64,000 nt of DNA, taken from NCBI RefSeq assembly GCF_910589235.1, contig NC_060959.1, forward strand, positions 6,819,263 through 6,883,262, written 5' to 3'. This document shows positions 1 to 12,496 of the stretch, piece after piece. Position 1 is the stretch's first letter; each line of letters opens with the position of its first letter. The notes under the pieces are model-generated. The model was not told the DNA's origin and did not search any database. It saw only the letters and a program-made list of their open reading frames with translations. Both the position numbers and the translations under genes were made by a program. Origin of the DNA: Vespa crabro (taxonomy: Eukaryota; Arthropoda; Insecta; Hymenoptera; Vespidae).

Positions 1-1134
1 CTGTATATACCACGGAGGTCAAGATCCAGCATACTTTCGCCCCCTGGAGGTGGAGGTTGCGGGGCTGGCTGAGTACCTTGTGTGTCTCTTAAATGCTCGG
101 CACTTCCAGCCTTGAATTTCGAAGTTGTATAAATCCATCGAAAGGTCTATTTATATATTACGAACAGATCGGCATTGTTTTTACCTTGAACAATTCGCTA
201 CTATTTGGTACAACCGTGTCGAGAGTTGCACTAAGTTCCATCAGAGGTTTCATGATTTGCTTGAGATGTTGAAGTTGCTCACAGGCGAACAGGAGCCATG
301 AACAGAAAAGAACATCGAGAGAATTCGAGTTCACCATAGTGAAGAATAACCAATAGAATTGATAAATCAGAGTCATGACGTGTGACATGCCATGGCTAGG
401 ATCGTAAGGATACCAAGAACGAACCATCAATCTAGGAATCTGTAATCGTATATCAAAGCAAAAGAGATTGAGAAAATGTGAAGAATAAGTTGACAATTGT
501 TTTTATCAATGTAAAACGTTAGGACATGTTACCTCCACTAAAGAGGTCTCGTTTGTTTCAGGGTCAGTGACTTTTTTCACAGAATCACCGACGAACGTGA
601 TACCAGTCCAAGCAATAACTGATAAGATCGTTGTTGCTCCAACAGCGAAGAGCAAAGTTCTCATTTTTTTCAACGCTATCGCATGATACCTAGCATTGCT
701 TTCGGCGAAGAGTGGATGACTATTTGGATTGTTCCAAATAGCCAATACTCTATAAAATAACTTGCTTCTGACCGCGAAGTATATTATTTTGACCACAGGA
801 TGTGTAAAGAATAGTAACGTAATTGTATTAGCTGTGAGATCGTCAACGTCGCCACTCTCAAGGGCAAGATTTATTCCAGCGAAACAGAATTGAAGAAGAA
901 TCAGAAATAAATGAACCTGAGAAAACGTAAGATAAACGATTGCATTGACCATCGTCATATATCAGTATTAAATCTGATAAACCCTCCCAGAAAAAGTATA
1001 CTCACGCAGCAATATACTTTATGCATGATCTTGGTAGAACTTTCAATATAATTGAACATAAAGTGTCCACCGAATTGCATAATACGAATATTCGGCATCA
1101 AATCCGCTACTAAACCTTGCTGTTTTAATTTCAT
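1..1134 (-). CDS. Orco: Odorant receptor co-receptor Orco, 5' portion (partial)
   Basis: Orco is the obligate co-receptor that forms ligand-gated cation channels with tuning odorant receptors in olfactory neuron dendrites. Four exons are visible: 1006-1134, 533-916, 185-439 and 1-110, joined by GT-AG introns, all in phase 0; the last exon continues out of the window. They encode 292 residues of the family's roughly 480. Diagnostic stretches are MPNIRIMQFGGHFMFNY near the N terminus, DDLTANTITLLFFTH, FYRVLAIWNNPNSHPLFAES, IPRLMVRSWYPYD and LDVLFCSWLLFACEQLQHLK. The proline-rich intracellular loop in the last exon (QPAPQPPPPGG, then MLDLDLRGIY) fits hymenopteran Orco. The start ATG directly follows a good acceptor (TTGTAG), so a 5' UTR exon probably lies further right. 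No frame breaks were seen. Confidence 0.96.
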
Positions 1135-1589
1135 CTACAACAATCAAAGTTGGAATATTTCAAAATCCAACGTAAACGATACGTTGTTTTCTTTGAAACG
1201 TTATATCGATCATGTTGCAATTGAAGGAAGTATTGTGGCTTACCTTGACGGTTGCTTTTATATCCAGTCAGCACAAAAAACTTTAAACAAACACCAGTTG
1301 TAAAGCACAAGATCACCGGGATATTAGGGAGTATCGTTGATCAATGATATTTTTTGATCATTCAAAAAAGGAATAAGTTAGACTGTTAGGATAACAATTT
1401 GATTATATCCGTTCTTCTCACATACACTCTCACAAAGAGGGTTGCGTCGTCTTCAACGTTGTCAGTCTCGTATCACCTACAAGCGATTTACCTGGCACCC
1501 TCTTCTTTCTATTCTTTCTTTCCCTTACTTCTCCCTCTAACTTCTATCAATCCCCCCACGACGACTATCTATCAACCAAGAAAACCCCT

Positions 1590-1720
1590 TCCAATCTTTA
1601 AAGCGCCAAACGTGGACCAATCGCGTGCCGGTAACCAGGCGTAGACGTTCTAGCGACCCCTGCGGAGCGTCCCTTGACGCCATGTTGTTTCTTGTATCGT
1701 CGTAGCAGCTTCTATAGACG
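1590..1720. promoter_or_regulatory. GC-rich promoter-like block upstream of Orco
   Basis: The composition is markedly more GC-rich than its surroundings and several CpGs cluster here. On the plus strand there is a CCAAT box in GGACCAATCG (about 1615-1624). On the minus strand ATGGCG (1678-1683) begins a 48-codon open frame. It may be the Orco promoter or 5' exon, or the start of a separate transcript; orientation is undecided. Confidence 0.35.
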
Positions 1721-2564
1721 ATTTAATAATTCAAATTCCATACGACTCAAGTCGAGAGTAGACTTTTCATCGTAACAAATGTAACCGAGAAGAAACGTCC
1801 TTTCTTTTTGATCTTTCTTTTTAAAACTTACTATATTTCCTTATTTATTTCTTTCAAGTTTTAATAGTTATGAAAAAAAAATGTTTTTAAAAGCTGAAGA
1901 AGATCATCTTTGGACTGCTGCTTCTTAGTACTTGAACTTAATTTGTTTATTCTTTCAAGAACATTCGTTGTTCTTAAGTTTAGGAAAGTCAATAAAATTT
2001 CAACTTAAATTAAATTTCGAACTATTAATCGTAGTAAGTCGGCCGACTGACTTCTCTTACCTTATGACGCAAGTAATGTAATTGATGCTCATATATATTG
2101 CGAAGATCTCATGGCAGTTACAACTTTAACGATTTAATATTATTCATTGCTTGTACCGTCCATGCTATGCTATTGTATTTTCTTCCAAGATTTTAACTTC
2201 AATTATGGTTCAATTATAATGTCATAAAAATATAATCAAAAATGATTATTCTATTCAAAGAGAGAGAGATAATATCAATAAGCTATGAATTGGCTGTTAA
2301 CGTTGTGCATATTATATTTACAATTTATTATAAAATATATTCATATGAAAGCTTACATAAAAATAATACACAAATAGAATTAAAGGTGATACTTCGAGTG
2401 ACCTGTGTAGTATTGAAATATGTCACCGTATCGACTAAAAGAGAGTCACAAAATAAACCATTGGAGTGAGCACAGTTAGAAATCCTTTATTATTTAGGTT
2501 AATGTACTAGTACGAAGCTAGGCAGCCAACCAGCTGTTCAATGACAAATCGTTAATTGTATTTA

Positions 2565-2700
2565 TTAGGTGGACCGAAAAGTAATGTCGTTTCTGTGCAT
2601 GTCGATATTTGATTCTGATTAAAAATAAAAACTTGTTACAATAAAAATGTATTCGTTTGAATTTAATTTAAGAAAACGACATTACTTTCCGGTCCTCCAA
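2565..2700. mobile_element. Mariner-type MITE (short non-autonomous element)
   Basis: Terminal inverted repeats of about 30 bp are visible. The left end reads TTAGGTGGACCGAAAAGTAA and the right end, reversed, begins TTGGAGGACCGGAAAGTAAT; both continue into TGTCGTTTyCT. The element is about 136 bp and is flanked by TA on both sides (2563-2564 and 2701-2702), the target duplication of Tc1/mariner elements. The inside is AT-rich and has no transposase frame, so it is an internally deleted copy. The family assignment comes from TIR style and the TA target; no database was searched. Confidence 0.75.
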
Positions 2701-2992
2701 TAGTTAGAACACACCTAATCCCGTTGAATGTAATTTAATACAAAGAATAATCGTTAATTGAATGTACTCAATATCCAATAAAAATCGATTTTCAATCGAA
2801 CGACCCATCGAAAATGCAATATCGTTCTTTACGAAAAAAAAAAAGAAACGAAACAAAATAATGTTATATCGAATTCATTTGTCCATTGCTGTTAGAATTG
2901 ATTTATTTTAGCGTTGTTTTTTCAGTTGTCCTTCGAAAAAAAGGCTACGAATTATATGAAACTTCAAGAAACGTGATCGTTCGTAAACTAAA

Positions 2993-5053
2993 ATGTTTAG
3001 AGTCAGTTTATTGTTAATTTCTTTGATTAGAATTTTTACGATCTTCTCACAATCCAGTTGCTTTTTGATTGGCCGTTCAGGTAAATTTGATTTTCGATAA
3101 AGAAAAAAAAGATTTAATATAAACAAATCTTTCAATAGGTATTCCATCCTTGTTGACAATACCAGAATCATTAAATTCCATTAAAAATGTTTCTTACGGA
3201 AGAATATTGAACGATAAAATGCATGTTGTTAAATTGGAGACAAAGTCTGACGAAAAAATGACTATGAAACACGCGAAGGAAATTCCACGTAGAAAGAGAT
3301 TCGAGACAACTTTAAAAAACTCGGAGGAACTCTTGACGACTAAACACAACGCTAGTTTTATGAAACATAACTCAAACATTGCTTCTTCTCATTTAAGAAA
3401 CGTTGTTTTGATTCTCGTTGACACGGCTAAGCAAAGAAGAGAAGAGGTTTGGAATAATTTCGAGAGAACTTACTCGTTTCCAGTTCATGGATACTTTCAG
3501 GTATAAAAATTTCAACGAAGTAATATTGTAAGAGTAATAATCTTTATTTAAATTTTATTAGGTTGACCATCAAGAAGATAACGGACCGATGAAAATAGAA
3601 TTAAATGAATTTCTTTTCCCTGGTAAAAAGGAGGACGAATGTGAATGTAAGAAAATATTACGTTCGCGAATATCTGAATTATTAACTTGGGCTCATCGAG
3701 TTAAAGAAATGACGACAAGTAAGTTTTATATATATACATATATACATATATACATATATACATATATACATATATACATATATACATATATACATATATA
3801 TATATATATACATACATATAAATATGTAGAAAAGAATATATATACATACATATACATACATATATATATACATACTCGGACATATTTATTATTGTTAAAT
3901 GTGTCATCACAATCATAATTTAGGTGTTCTATCAGCTATAAATTTCTCTATTCCTTTCGTATCCGACGTCGAAGAAAACATCGAGATAGTAAAAGAAAGT
4001 GAATCAAATAAAAACAGTACGAAAGAAAGAATTCATAAGCGTGATTTGGAACAGAATGATACGTTCCATGACTTTATGGATTCACATGAAAAAGAAAATA
4101 ATTCGGATTTACAAAGGAATTATCAAAAAGAAGATATTTCGAGTTATGGTGATATCTGGGATGTGTTCGATTTTTTTAGCAAGATTAGAATTGCCTTTTT
4201 TCGAGCGATGATTGATTGCCTGAACGGACCATCGACCAATGGAACGGATGACGAGCTTATTTTTCAAGAATCTTCGCATTTACGAACGAGTTACATTGAC
4301 TTGGTCGATGGAACAATAAAAAATCTGAAAATAATTTCAGATGACAAAGGCTACATGCTGGTACTCGTAATCCCGGAAAACGAGCTTGCTTCTGTGATAG
4401 ATCTCTTACGTCACGAGGTTAACTTCCTTCTTTTCCTTGTCAATATTTTAAAATAAACATTTGCCTAAAGAAAATGAAAAAAAAAAAAGAAAAAACTAAC
4501 ATCCTTTTTTCTCCATTTAATCAAAGATTTCTCCATCCGACACGCTCGTAATCGTGACAGAATTATGTTCGGAGGATATCAAGCGTGTGTCTTTCTTTGC
4601 TGATGGACCAAAAGCTTCGATTCTTTACCGTATACGTATGATCGAAGATCTACCAGATATTATCAAAAGCGTTATAACTTATTCCTGTCAGGATCAAGAT
4701 TGTAGTAATCCAGATAAACATTTTTATGATATATCAATTAGAAATGTTCGAGATACGAATGATTCACAAATCTTAGAAAATGTTAACAAAACCTCTGAAA
4801 CAAAATTGGTAGGACAATAATCTGATATTATTGATTGCAATAGGAATAATTAAATAATTTTTTTTTCTTCTACAGATATATCATCTGTATTGCTTTTTCT
4901 TTTATTTTTTAGGATAAAAACAGATTTTTAAACGAAACTTTGGTAGAAAGAATCATTGTGTCAAGTGGATCGAATATCATATTGAACAAAATAAACATGT
5001 TTCTTGGTACATTGACGTCCTTGATCGTTTTGATGACTCTTAATGTATCATAA
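2993..5053 (+). CDS. Secreted, GPI-anchored-type alkaline phosphatase-like protein, active site lost
   Basis: The model has six exons: 2993-3080, 3139-3500, 3562-3718, 3924-4417, 4527-4808 and 4913-5053. All joins are GT-AG and frame-consistent, giving 507 residues. The N terminus (MFRVSLLLISLIRIFTIF, then SQSS) looks like a signal peptide; residues 488-507 form a hydrophobic tail after SSGSN, typical of GPI attachment. By memory of the family, four blocks resemble alkaline phosphatase in order: RNVVLILVD (116-124) with the N-terminal strand, SELLTWAHRVKEMTTSVLS (188-206) with the EWA...STGVVTTT segment, DTLVIVTELC (372-381) with TLVVVTADHSH, and FFADGPKASILYRI (390-403) with the VYAKGPMAHLF region. 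The DSA serine, HATP histidine and ADHSH histidines are all replaced, and the crown segment before FFADGP is missing. A catalytically dead pseudophosphatase is inferred; the function is unknown. A polyadenylation hexamer lies at 5212-5217. Confidence 0.7.
3727..3800. repeat. (TATACA)n / (TA)n microsatellite in intron 3 of the phosphatase-like gene
   Basis: About twelve near-perfect TATACA units pass into (TA)n. They occupy the start of the 205-bp intron between exons ending at 3718 and starting at 3924. Confidence 0.9.
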
Positions 5054-5543
5054 AACTGATCCTTTTCTCATTTCTAATGTTTCTGACTCTGCCGAATAGA
5101 GATCGAAAAGAAAACAAGAAGAAATCTAAAAAAAGAAAAAGAAAATTTTTATCAATCTGTAGAAACTATGAATGATTTTGAACGATCATTTATATGTGTG
5201 AAAATTAAGCAAATAAATTAATTGCTTTCATAATTACATATGTCTTCGTCATCGTTACTGTAACTGATTGCAATCGAATGTTAAAGAAAAGCTTCGAAGC
5301 GTTACAATAATTCGTCCAAAAGTTTCATGTACGAAACCAAATAAACATCGATAACACAATACTTTTTTTTCTTTTTATTATACTTTAAAAGCAATTTCAT
5401 ACGATTTCATAATCGCTTATTACGATTGTACGCTTTTCTACACAAGTGAGTAACTTTCATCATATTTAGTTAACGCAACCCTTTTCCTAGATCCCCGGTC
5501 GCGAATGATTTTATTGAAAGAAAATAAAACGAATCGTGCGAAT

Positions 5544-5604
<61 letters not shown>

Positions 5605-8245
5605 TTCTCTTTCTTATTCCATCGTGTGAGTCAAACATTTAGATGTAATTAATTACAAAGAAAAAAATACATTACTTGACTTATTTGAAAGTAAAAAAAC
5701 TTTCTTGGAAATCTTATGTTTAATGGGAAACAGTTGAAACGAGAAAATAAAATGAACTTTTTTAAAAAGAGTAAGTTTCAAATTACGTAAATAATATCTT
5801 TGCAAGCTGATACTATAAATAATTATTAATAATTATTAATAATTTTTTATTAATTATTAGAAATAATTAATAAGAAATATTAAAATATCATGTTTCGACA
5901 AATTTGATCAAATTACATGTTAAACGTTTCTCCTGTAAGAATATTCTAGATGCAACATTTTGATTTAAAACATAATAGCAAAAATTTCATTAATAGATTT
6001 TCCTATTGTTTGTTTACTTGTAACAATGTAATAGAATTATGAGAAAAACGTATTAATTAAGAGCACGAGAGATTCGTAGTTTCCCATTATTCATTTGAAA
6101 TAATTTAAATAATTCCATGATAATATGATTAATATATGATATGATAATATGATTAAAAGAATGGTAAGAAAAGGAGTAGACAAAATTAGAAGATACTGTT
6201 TGTACTATCGTGGAATTTGCAGAAAGAAATATTTCCAAGAGAGTTAATTTTGAAAAAGACGTCTCTAATGTTCTTAACGCTTTATTCATACTTATTAAAA
6301 ATTTAATAATGTCTGGACGAGCGTATACGCATTTTTTGTTGTAATTTACGTAGTAGCATGCAACGAAAAAAAGAAATAACATTGAGAATATCGATCTTTA
6401 CTTCTTTTATCGGTAAACTGTTTTTCTACGTGGTAAATTATTATATCAGTGATAGAGTACTCTAAAGCGTATAACGTAATAGCTATATTTAATTATTTCG
6501 AATAACTTTTTATAGAATTTTTTTTCTTTTTTTTTTTTTCTTTTTATTAAAGAACTCTCAAGAGAGAACTCGACAATTGAATAAATCAAAACATCAAAAA
6601 ATTATAAATATTAAATCAAATATTTTTTAATTGTATGGCATCATAATGGTATACCTACATATACTGAGAATTCGCAAGAAAAATCGAGAGTGGGGTATAG
6701 TACGATATAAAGGAGAACCGGTCCAAGAGTTAAGTTATCCCACTCCGTCACTCGTACTGCATCTCTTCGACGAGCAAGCAGTAAGAATTCTTACATTACT
6801 TTCGATCGCGTCCTCAAAGTAAATCCTTTCGTCGATCGCTCCTGTCATATCGGTTTCCACGCGTTACATACATACATCATATACAAGGTAAGTAATTATT
6901 ACAAATAAATAATCTCTAGAAAGTTAAATTTAATAATCGATTTTAATTATCGTTACATTATCGGTTAGATTATTTGATCTATTCCAAATTAATCATCCAA
7001 CTAATTTTTATTATAATTCATGGTAACAATAGTAACATAAAAATTGCTCTTTCTCGAAAGATTTGAGTATGACTATTATTGAATTTATTAATACTCAAGT
7101 GGTAATACTTGTGATGTCATTTTAAGAACAAACATTGCTATGGGTATTATCTTAAATGTATTTAGTAATCATACGCTCGAGAATGTAAATAGTAAAGCAA
7201 ATTTTCTCTGCAACTGTGAAAGGCATTCTGAATACCTTTCTATCGCATTGCCTAATTTCAGGTTTCACTAAGGATAATGGTTTGGCAACCACGATTTTTG
7301 TTTTTATGTTCTTTCGACATTATTTCTTGTATGAATGTGTCACACTTAGGAATCTGAACTTTACACTCGTCCGTTAGACTTTTCACATGGAAATATTTCA
7401 ATAGGCTAGAAAAATACTTTCAAATCGAATAAATCAATGGAAAGCTGAAGTTAATTTATCATACAACTTGTATTTTACAAGTGATATATATATTTTTTTA
7501 TTGATTTTAATTATTCCTATCGTGCGTCTACGTCACTGTAAAACTAATTATATGTATGCGGTATCTATATATATAAATTAAGATTGTCGATTAAGTTTTC
7601 AATTGATTAAGTTCACATTTTTATATTTATGTATATGTATTTATATAAAAAAGAAAGAAAAAAAAGAAGAACAAAAAAAATAAATAATATTAATTATCGT
7701 ATTTTTCTATAGATCATAAAAAAAAAAAAGATAGGGCAAAAGTCTCCTATTTCATGAACCGTGACTAGTCTGGAGAAAGTTTCTATTGAGCAATAAAGCT
7801 GTTGGTCAGCCATAATTTCTCACATAAGCATTGACTACTTGCGCAAGTAATATTATAGTCCATTATTACATATTACACTTACACATAATGATAAAACAAA
7901 GAAATGGATGTTAGTTAAATTACGCTCAACCGAATTGCTGAAAATCGTAGTCATGATGAAATGCAATTATGTTTCGTTTTATTCGATTAATTTTTTTTTT
8001 TTTATTTTCAAAAAATGTCACATTGCTTTCAAATAATTTATATAATCGAACTTTGCGTTTACGTCGTTCAGATGAAAAAAGTATTATTATTTTGTTTTCA
8101 TGGGATGATTTACATTGCATTTATTATCATTCATTATGCAATGATCGCAGTCATAACATACTCGTAATAAGGAGCTAATGATAATATTTCGCTGACTCTT
8201 TTAATATACATAAATTACAATTTAAAAAATAATAATTTACTATGC

Positions 8246-8279
<34 letters not shown>

Positions 8280-8292
8280 ATATCATTTATAG
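5054..8292. other. Intergenic region between phosphatase-like gene and CRAL-TRIO gene
   Basis: AT-rich DNA. It holds a (CT)n tract at 5549-5616, TTAATAATTATT-type repeats near 5815-5880, a candidate promoter plus noncoding exon for the next gene (6706-6887, separate entry), and a (TA)n run at about 8260-8282. No coding exon can be supported. Confidence 0.6.
6706..6887 (+). promoter_or_regulatory. Candidate promoter and 5' UTR exon of the CRAL-TRIO gene
   Basis: A TATA box (TATAAAG, 6706-6712) sits in a block less AT-rich than its flanks, and a consensus splice donor (CAAG|GTAAGTAA) follows at 6887/6888. The CRAL-TRIO coding exon at 8293 begins exactly at an acceptor (TTATAG|ATG), so an upstream noncoding exon is required. 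This is the best candidate, with transcription starting around 6735-6750. It is inferred from motifs alone. Confidence 0.4.
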
Positions 8293-9648
8293 ATGTTGCT
8301 AATACAGCCAAAGGAGGAGATGTCAAAATTGATTAGAGTGCGACTCAATGAAAATGTAACGACTCGAGACAATGATTTAAAGATCATCAAGGAATGGCTA
8401 ATCAAACAACCACATTTACCTAATGTAGATGGTAAAATATTCACTCAAACATTAATATAATTTCTATGAAAAGTACCGATGATAAAAAGTTACTTACAAA
8501 AAAATCAGACGTAAACGGACAAAAACAATAGCTCATAAATATGTATCTCTTTGATAACTAATTAATGCCCGTTTACATAATGCATATGATCGTAAATAAT
8601 CGTTTATATATGATAAATAATTGTTTTTCTCAGATGATCAAATGTTGATGACATTTCTCCGTGGATGCAAATTTTCTTTGGAAAAATGCAAAAAGAAACT
8701 TGACATGTATTTCACAATGCGAGCAATCGTACCAGAGTTCTTCAGCAATCGTGACGTCACACAGCCGGAATTAAAAGAAATACTCGATATAATGTAAGTG
8801 TACTCGTGGAAATATTTAATATTCAAATTTTTTTTCTATTTTTTTGAAGAACTTTAAAAACTGTGATACTAACGAAGAAGTTTTATAAGATAATAAAAAG
8901 AAAAATAATAAATAAATTATTTACAGAAATATTCCACCAATGTCAGGCTTAACAAAGGATGGATGCAGAGTGATAATAATGCGTGGAAAAAGGAAGGATA
9001 TGCTAACACCGAATGTACCAAATCTAATGAAACTCGTTATGATGATAGGAGACATTCGTCTCAAAGAAGAAATTCATGGTGTAGCTGGTGATATTTATAT
9101 TTTAGATGCAAGTGTCGCAACACCGTCACATTTCGCCAAATTCACTCCTACGATCCTGAAAAAATTTCTTGTTTGTGTTCAAGAGGCTTATCCCGTGAAA
9201 TTGAAGCAAGTACACGTGGTGAACATCAGTCCGTTAGTCGACACGATAGTAAACTTCGTTAAACCATTCCTGAAGGAAAAGATACGGAATCGAATTTTTA
9301 TGCACAGTAAACTAGAAACTCTTTACGAGTATATACCCAAAGAAATTTTACCCATCGAATATGGTGGCGATTCTGGACCTATTCAAGTAGTACACGGTAT
9401 GAATATTGAATTGATTTAAATGTTAATTTAAAATATACCAAAGGATTCATTTTATTTCATTTCCTCATTCTTTTTTTCTTTCTTTTGAATTTATAGACGC
9501 CTGGATAAAGAAATTAGAAGAATATGGTCCGTGGTTCGCTGCACAATCATCTGTCGTAGCAAACGAAACGCTTCGACCAGGCAAACCAAGGACTCACGAC
9601 GATATTTTCGGTCTCGATGGATCTTTCCGACAATTGACAATCGATTAA
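8293..9648 (+). CDS. CRAL-TRIO domain protein (alpha-tocopherol transfer protein-like)
   Basis: This is a cytosolic carrier of small hydrophobic ligands (retinoids, tocopherol, phosphoinositides), a family greatly expanded in insects. Four coding exons, 8293-8431, 8634-8793, 8927-9396 and 9497-9648, give 306 residues, the normal family length. The N-terminal CRAL-TRIO-N helices cover about residues 10-80 (DDQMLMTFLRGCKFSLEKCK). The lipid-binding domain follows from about residue 100 to 250, with the family-typical GDIYILDASVATPSHFAKFTP-type strand and KLKQVHVVNISPLVDTIVNF. The end is the usual EYGGDSGPIQ followed by W-rich and LRPGKP segments. The start is the first ATG, right after an acceptor; a second ATG ten codons on is possible. 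The endogenous ligand cannot be told from sequence. A polyadenylation hexamer lies at 9669-9674. Confidence 0.93.
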
Positions 9649-10359
9649 AATCATCCTATATCGGAATTAATAAATGATCACGCAAGTTATCAGTATCAAT
9701 AGTTGTTCAAAAATTTTCGGTTGTATTCGTTGCTTGAACCAAATGTATTAAGCAATTGTTCTTCGAATATTAGTTTTAGTTAGGGTGGAGAAGCATGTCT
9801 TGCATGTTATAGTTTATTTTTCTATCGATTGAATATTTTTTTTATTTATATTAATATAATAGATTTTAAGAAGGTTGAACGTACGCCACGATTTTTGATT
9901 ATTTAATTAAAAAAGAAAGAGTCACTAAATGTGCGTTAATTATATGCGTGTCTGTGTTTCTTTTTTCATCTTCCAAGAAACTAAGAAAAATCATTCAGAA
10001 TGATCGTTCAATTTCATTATTTCCATCAATTACGAGTAATCGAACATATATAAAAATAAAATAAAAAAAAAAAAAAACAGAATAGACTGATATCGTTGTT
10101 TTGAAAAGATTCAGACATTATCGAAACAAAATTATCTCCCCTTTCGTAAAAGTGAATTCGTATGAAATTTAGTAAATGAATTTAAAACGTTACATATTCA
10201 TATTAGACATATCACGATACATCAAATTTAACATTATTTTTCTATTTTTTATCGTGTCTTTATAATAACGCGAGATTAGATGTGTAAAAAGAATAAAAAA
10301 GACATCTCTTTGAAAATAATTCGGAAATCTATTTTAAACAAAATCATTGTATGTGTGTG

Positions 10360-10415
<56 letters not shown>

Positions 10416-10905
10416 TACATATATATATGTATATGAAATATTTTCTCGTACGAAAAGTCAGCTTTTACATAGCGAGTTCTCTCCTCTCCTTCTCCCGAAC
10501 ACTTGTCCCCACTTCCACATCCTTCAGCGACGAGTACGATGGTCGTCCACTCGCGCTGGTAGTCAGTCAGTAAGTCACTCAGTCAATCAGAGTACTCGCT
10601 AAGTCAAAATCGATGATTTACTCGGATTCGCTGATCAATAATAGAAACGTTTGCCAACGATTTTCATCTTCTTTCAAGGAGAAGAAGTTCTCTCGCGTAT
10701 TACCTGCTACAACATAAGGTCGTATCGTCGATGAAGACGCGGCAAAGAGACGAGTACGCTTCATGCATGCAAATCGTTCGATTCGATGACTAATAACGAC
10801 CAAGAAGAACGAACGAGCGAAAGAACGACGAGAAGCATCGTATCGTACGAATCTAATTTTCTTTTTTTATCACAAAACTTACGAAAGTCAGAATTAGCTT
10901 TCTCT

Positions 10906-10988
10906 TTTCTCTCTCTCTCTCTCTCTTTCTCTCTCTTTCTCTTTTTCTTTTTCTTTCTCTCTTTCATTGTTTATCTCTTTCTTCTTCC

Positions 10989-11046
<58 letters not shown>

Positions 11047-11060
11047 TTTTCTCTCTCACC
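10906..11060. repeat. CT-rich polypyrimidine tract
   Basis: Long runs of CT dinucleotides, with TTTCT and CTGT interruptions, cover roughly 150 bp. Frames through it read as Ser-Leu or Glu-Arg repeats and are not genes. Confidence 0.9.
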
Positions 11061-11849
11061 TCAAGGAGGATCCAGGTGGAAAAGTGTAAAGTGTAAAAAG
11101 TGAAGTGAACGAAAAAAAAAAATAATAGAAAAACAACGAGCTCCATAAATATTAATTTATATTAACAGGATCGTCAATTTTCTGAGAAAAGAAAATAAAC
11201 AAACAAACAAATAAACTTGTCCGACAATAATTGCTATTGACGCTGGAATACGCTCGAGAACGATAGTAATTATTTCGAACGTGGGTCATCGTACGCGCGA
11301 GTTCGTTCCTCGACGGACGATCATCCTTTGCTCTACTTTATCCCTCGTATGATAAATTCTTTTCCTTTTTCCTTCTTGAATATATCCATTACGTGGAAAT
11401 TATTTGAATGGTAAAAGTCAATTCATAAATCAATCGAATAATAATTAGTTTCTTCCTTCCTATCGTATAGTGACGAACGAGTACACGGAACGTCATCGAT
11501 ACTTGGAACATGTCAATCATTAATGGGTTTTCCCGATCCAACGTTTGACGATCGTACATGCGAGCTCGATAGACAAGTAGGATAGCAAAGACATATGTAT
11601 ATATTCAATGAAAACTATTATTTATACTTGTCGATATTTCCTAGATATATTTAATATTAACTTATGCAACGTATGTATGTATGAATGTATATGTTGACAA
11701 CTGTAAAAGAGGAGAGAGAATATACAACGTATTCTTCGAAGCCAGATAGACAAGACCGAGTGGTAAAAAGTTAAGGGCAAATTTATCGTAAAGTGATGAT
11801 AGAAAGGGGAATAATATAATGTTGTAGTAAGAAAAGAGAGAAAGAGAGA

Positions 11850-11889
<40 letters not shown>

Positions 11890-12337
11890 TAGACAGACAG
11901 GCAGACTAATATAAGAAAGAAAGAAAGAAAGAGTAACAGGGAGAGAGGGAAACTCGAGCTTATTATTGTGCTCAGCTACTGTATACAAATAGTACTACTC
12001 GAGAGACAATCTTCGTAGTTCGATTTCGTGAAAAGTCACGCAACAATATCTCCAACGTATTTATATATCCTCGAGAACGATTATTATTATTTACCCCTAA
12101 TAGCTGTACTACATACATACATACATACATACTCGATGAATTTTGGCATGCGTTTGATAATTGATGATTCAATTGGTTCTCTTACATTTTCTCAAATAGA
12201 TATGACAAACGCGCGATTAGAGCGTACTAATAACTTCCAGTCCTGCCCTAGTGTATCTACTTACTGAGAAAAAAAGAAGAAAAAACTCGAAGAAGATGAT
12301 CGTTGATTTCGGAAGGATACGCTATGCCGAATGGAAC

Positions 12338-12345
12338 TGACGTCA
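12338..12345. promoter_or_regulatory. Palindromic CRE (TGACGTCA) upstream of the GH9 start
   Basis: A perfect cAMP-response-element palindrome lies about 150 bp before the endoglucanase start codon, in the presumed promoter or 5' UTR. A one-site match can occur by chance; function is inferred. Confidence 0.35.
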
Positions 12346-12496
12346 AGAAATAGAAGCGATTATGCGGAGATTTATTCGAACGTCGTAAGAACGAGGAGGT
12401 CGTACGAAAGGATACAGTGAAGGAAAGACCAAGAGAAAGAGAGAGAGAGATAGAGAAAGAGAGAAAGAGATAGAGATAGAGAGAGAGAGATAGAGA

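Larger units (their letters stand above)
1135..2992. other. Intergenic region upstream of Orco
   Basis: This holds the presumed Orco 5' UTR and promoter, a small GC-rich block (1590-1720, separate entry) and a mariner-type element (2565-2700, separate entry). The rest is AT-rich with no supportable coding exon on either strand. Confidence 0.6.
9649..12496. other. Intergenic / 5' regulatory region of the GH9 gene
   Basis: AT-rich at first, then less so from about 10450. It contains (TA)n at 10365-10432, a CT-rich block at 10906-11060, GA-rich tracts at 11826-11890 and 12430-12495, and (ATAC)n at 12110-12130. A run of AGTC-type words at 10560-10594 carries several initiator-like TCAGT matches. 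No protein-coding exon is supported; long frames here are translations of CT/GA tracts. Confidence 0.6.

Noticed and set aside
6053..6382. Minus-strand 109-codon frame with hydrophobic start, considered as a small membrane protein
   Set aside because: Composition matches translated AT-rich noncoding DNA; no conserved motif or promoter.
8752..8759. TGACGTCA palindrome (CRE) at the CRAL-TRIO locus
   Set aside because: It lies inside coding exon 2 (Arg-Asp-Val-Thr codons), so it is best explained by the protein sequence.
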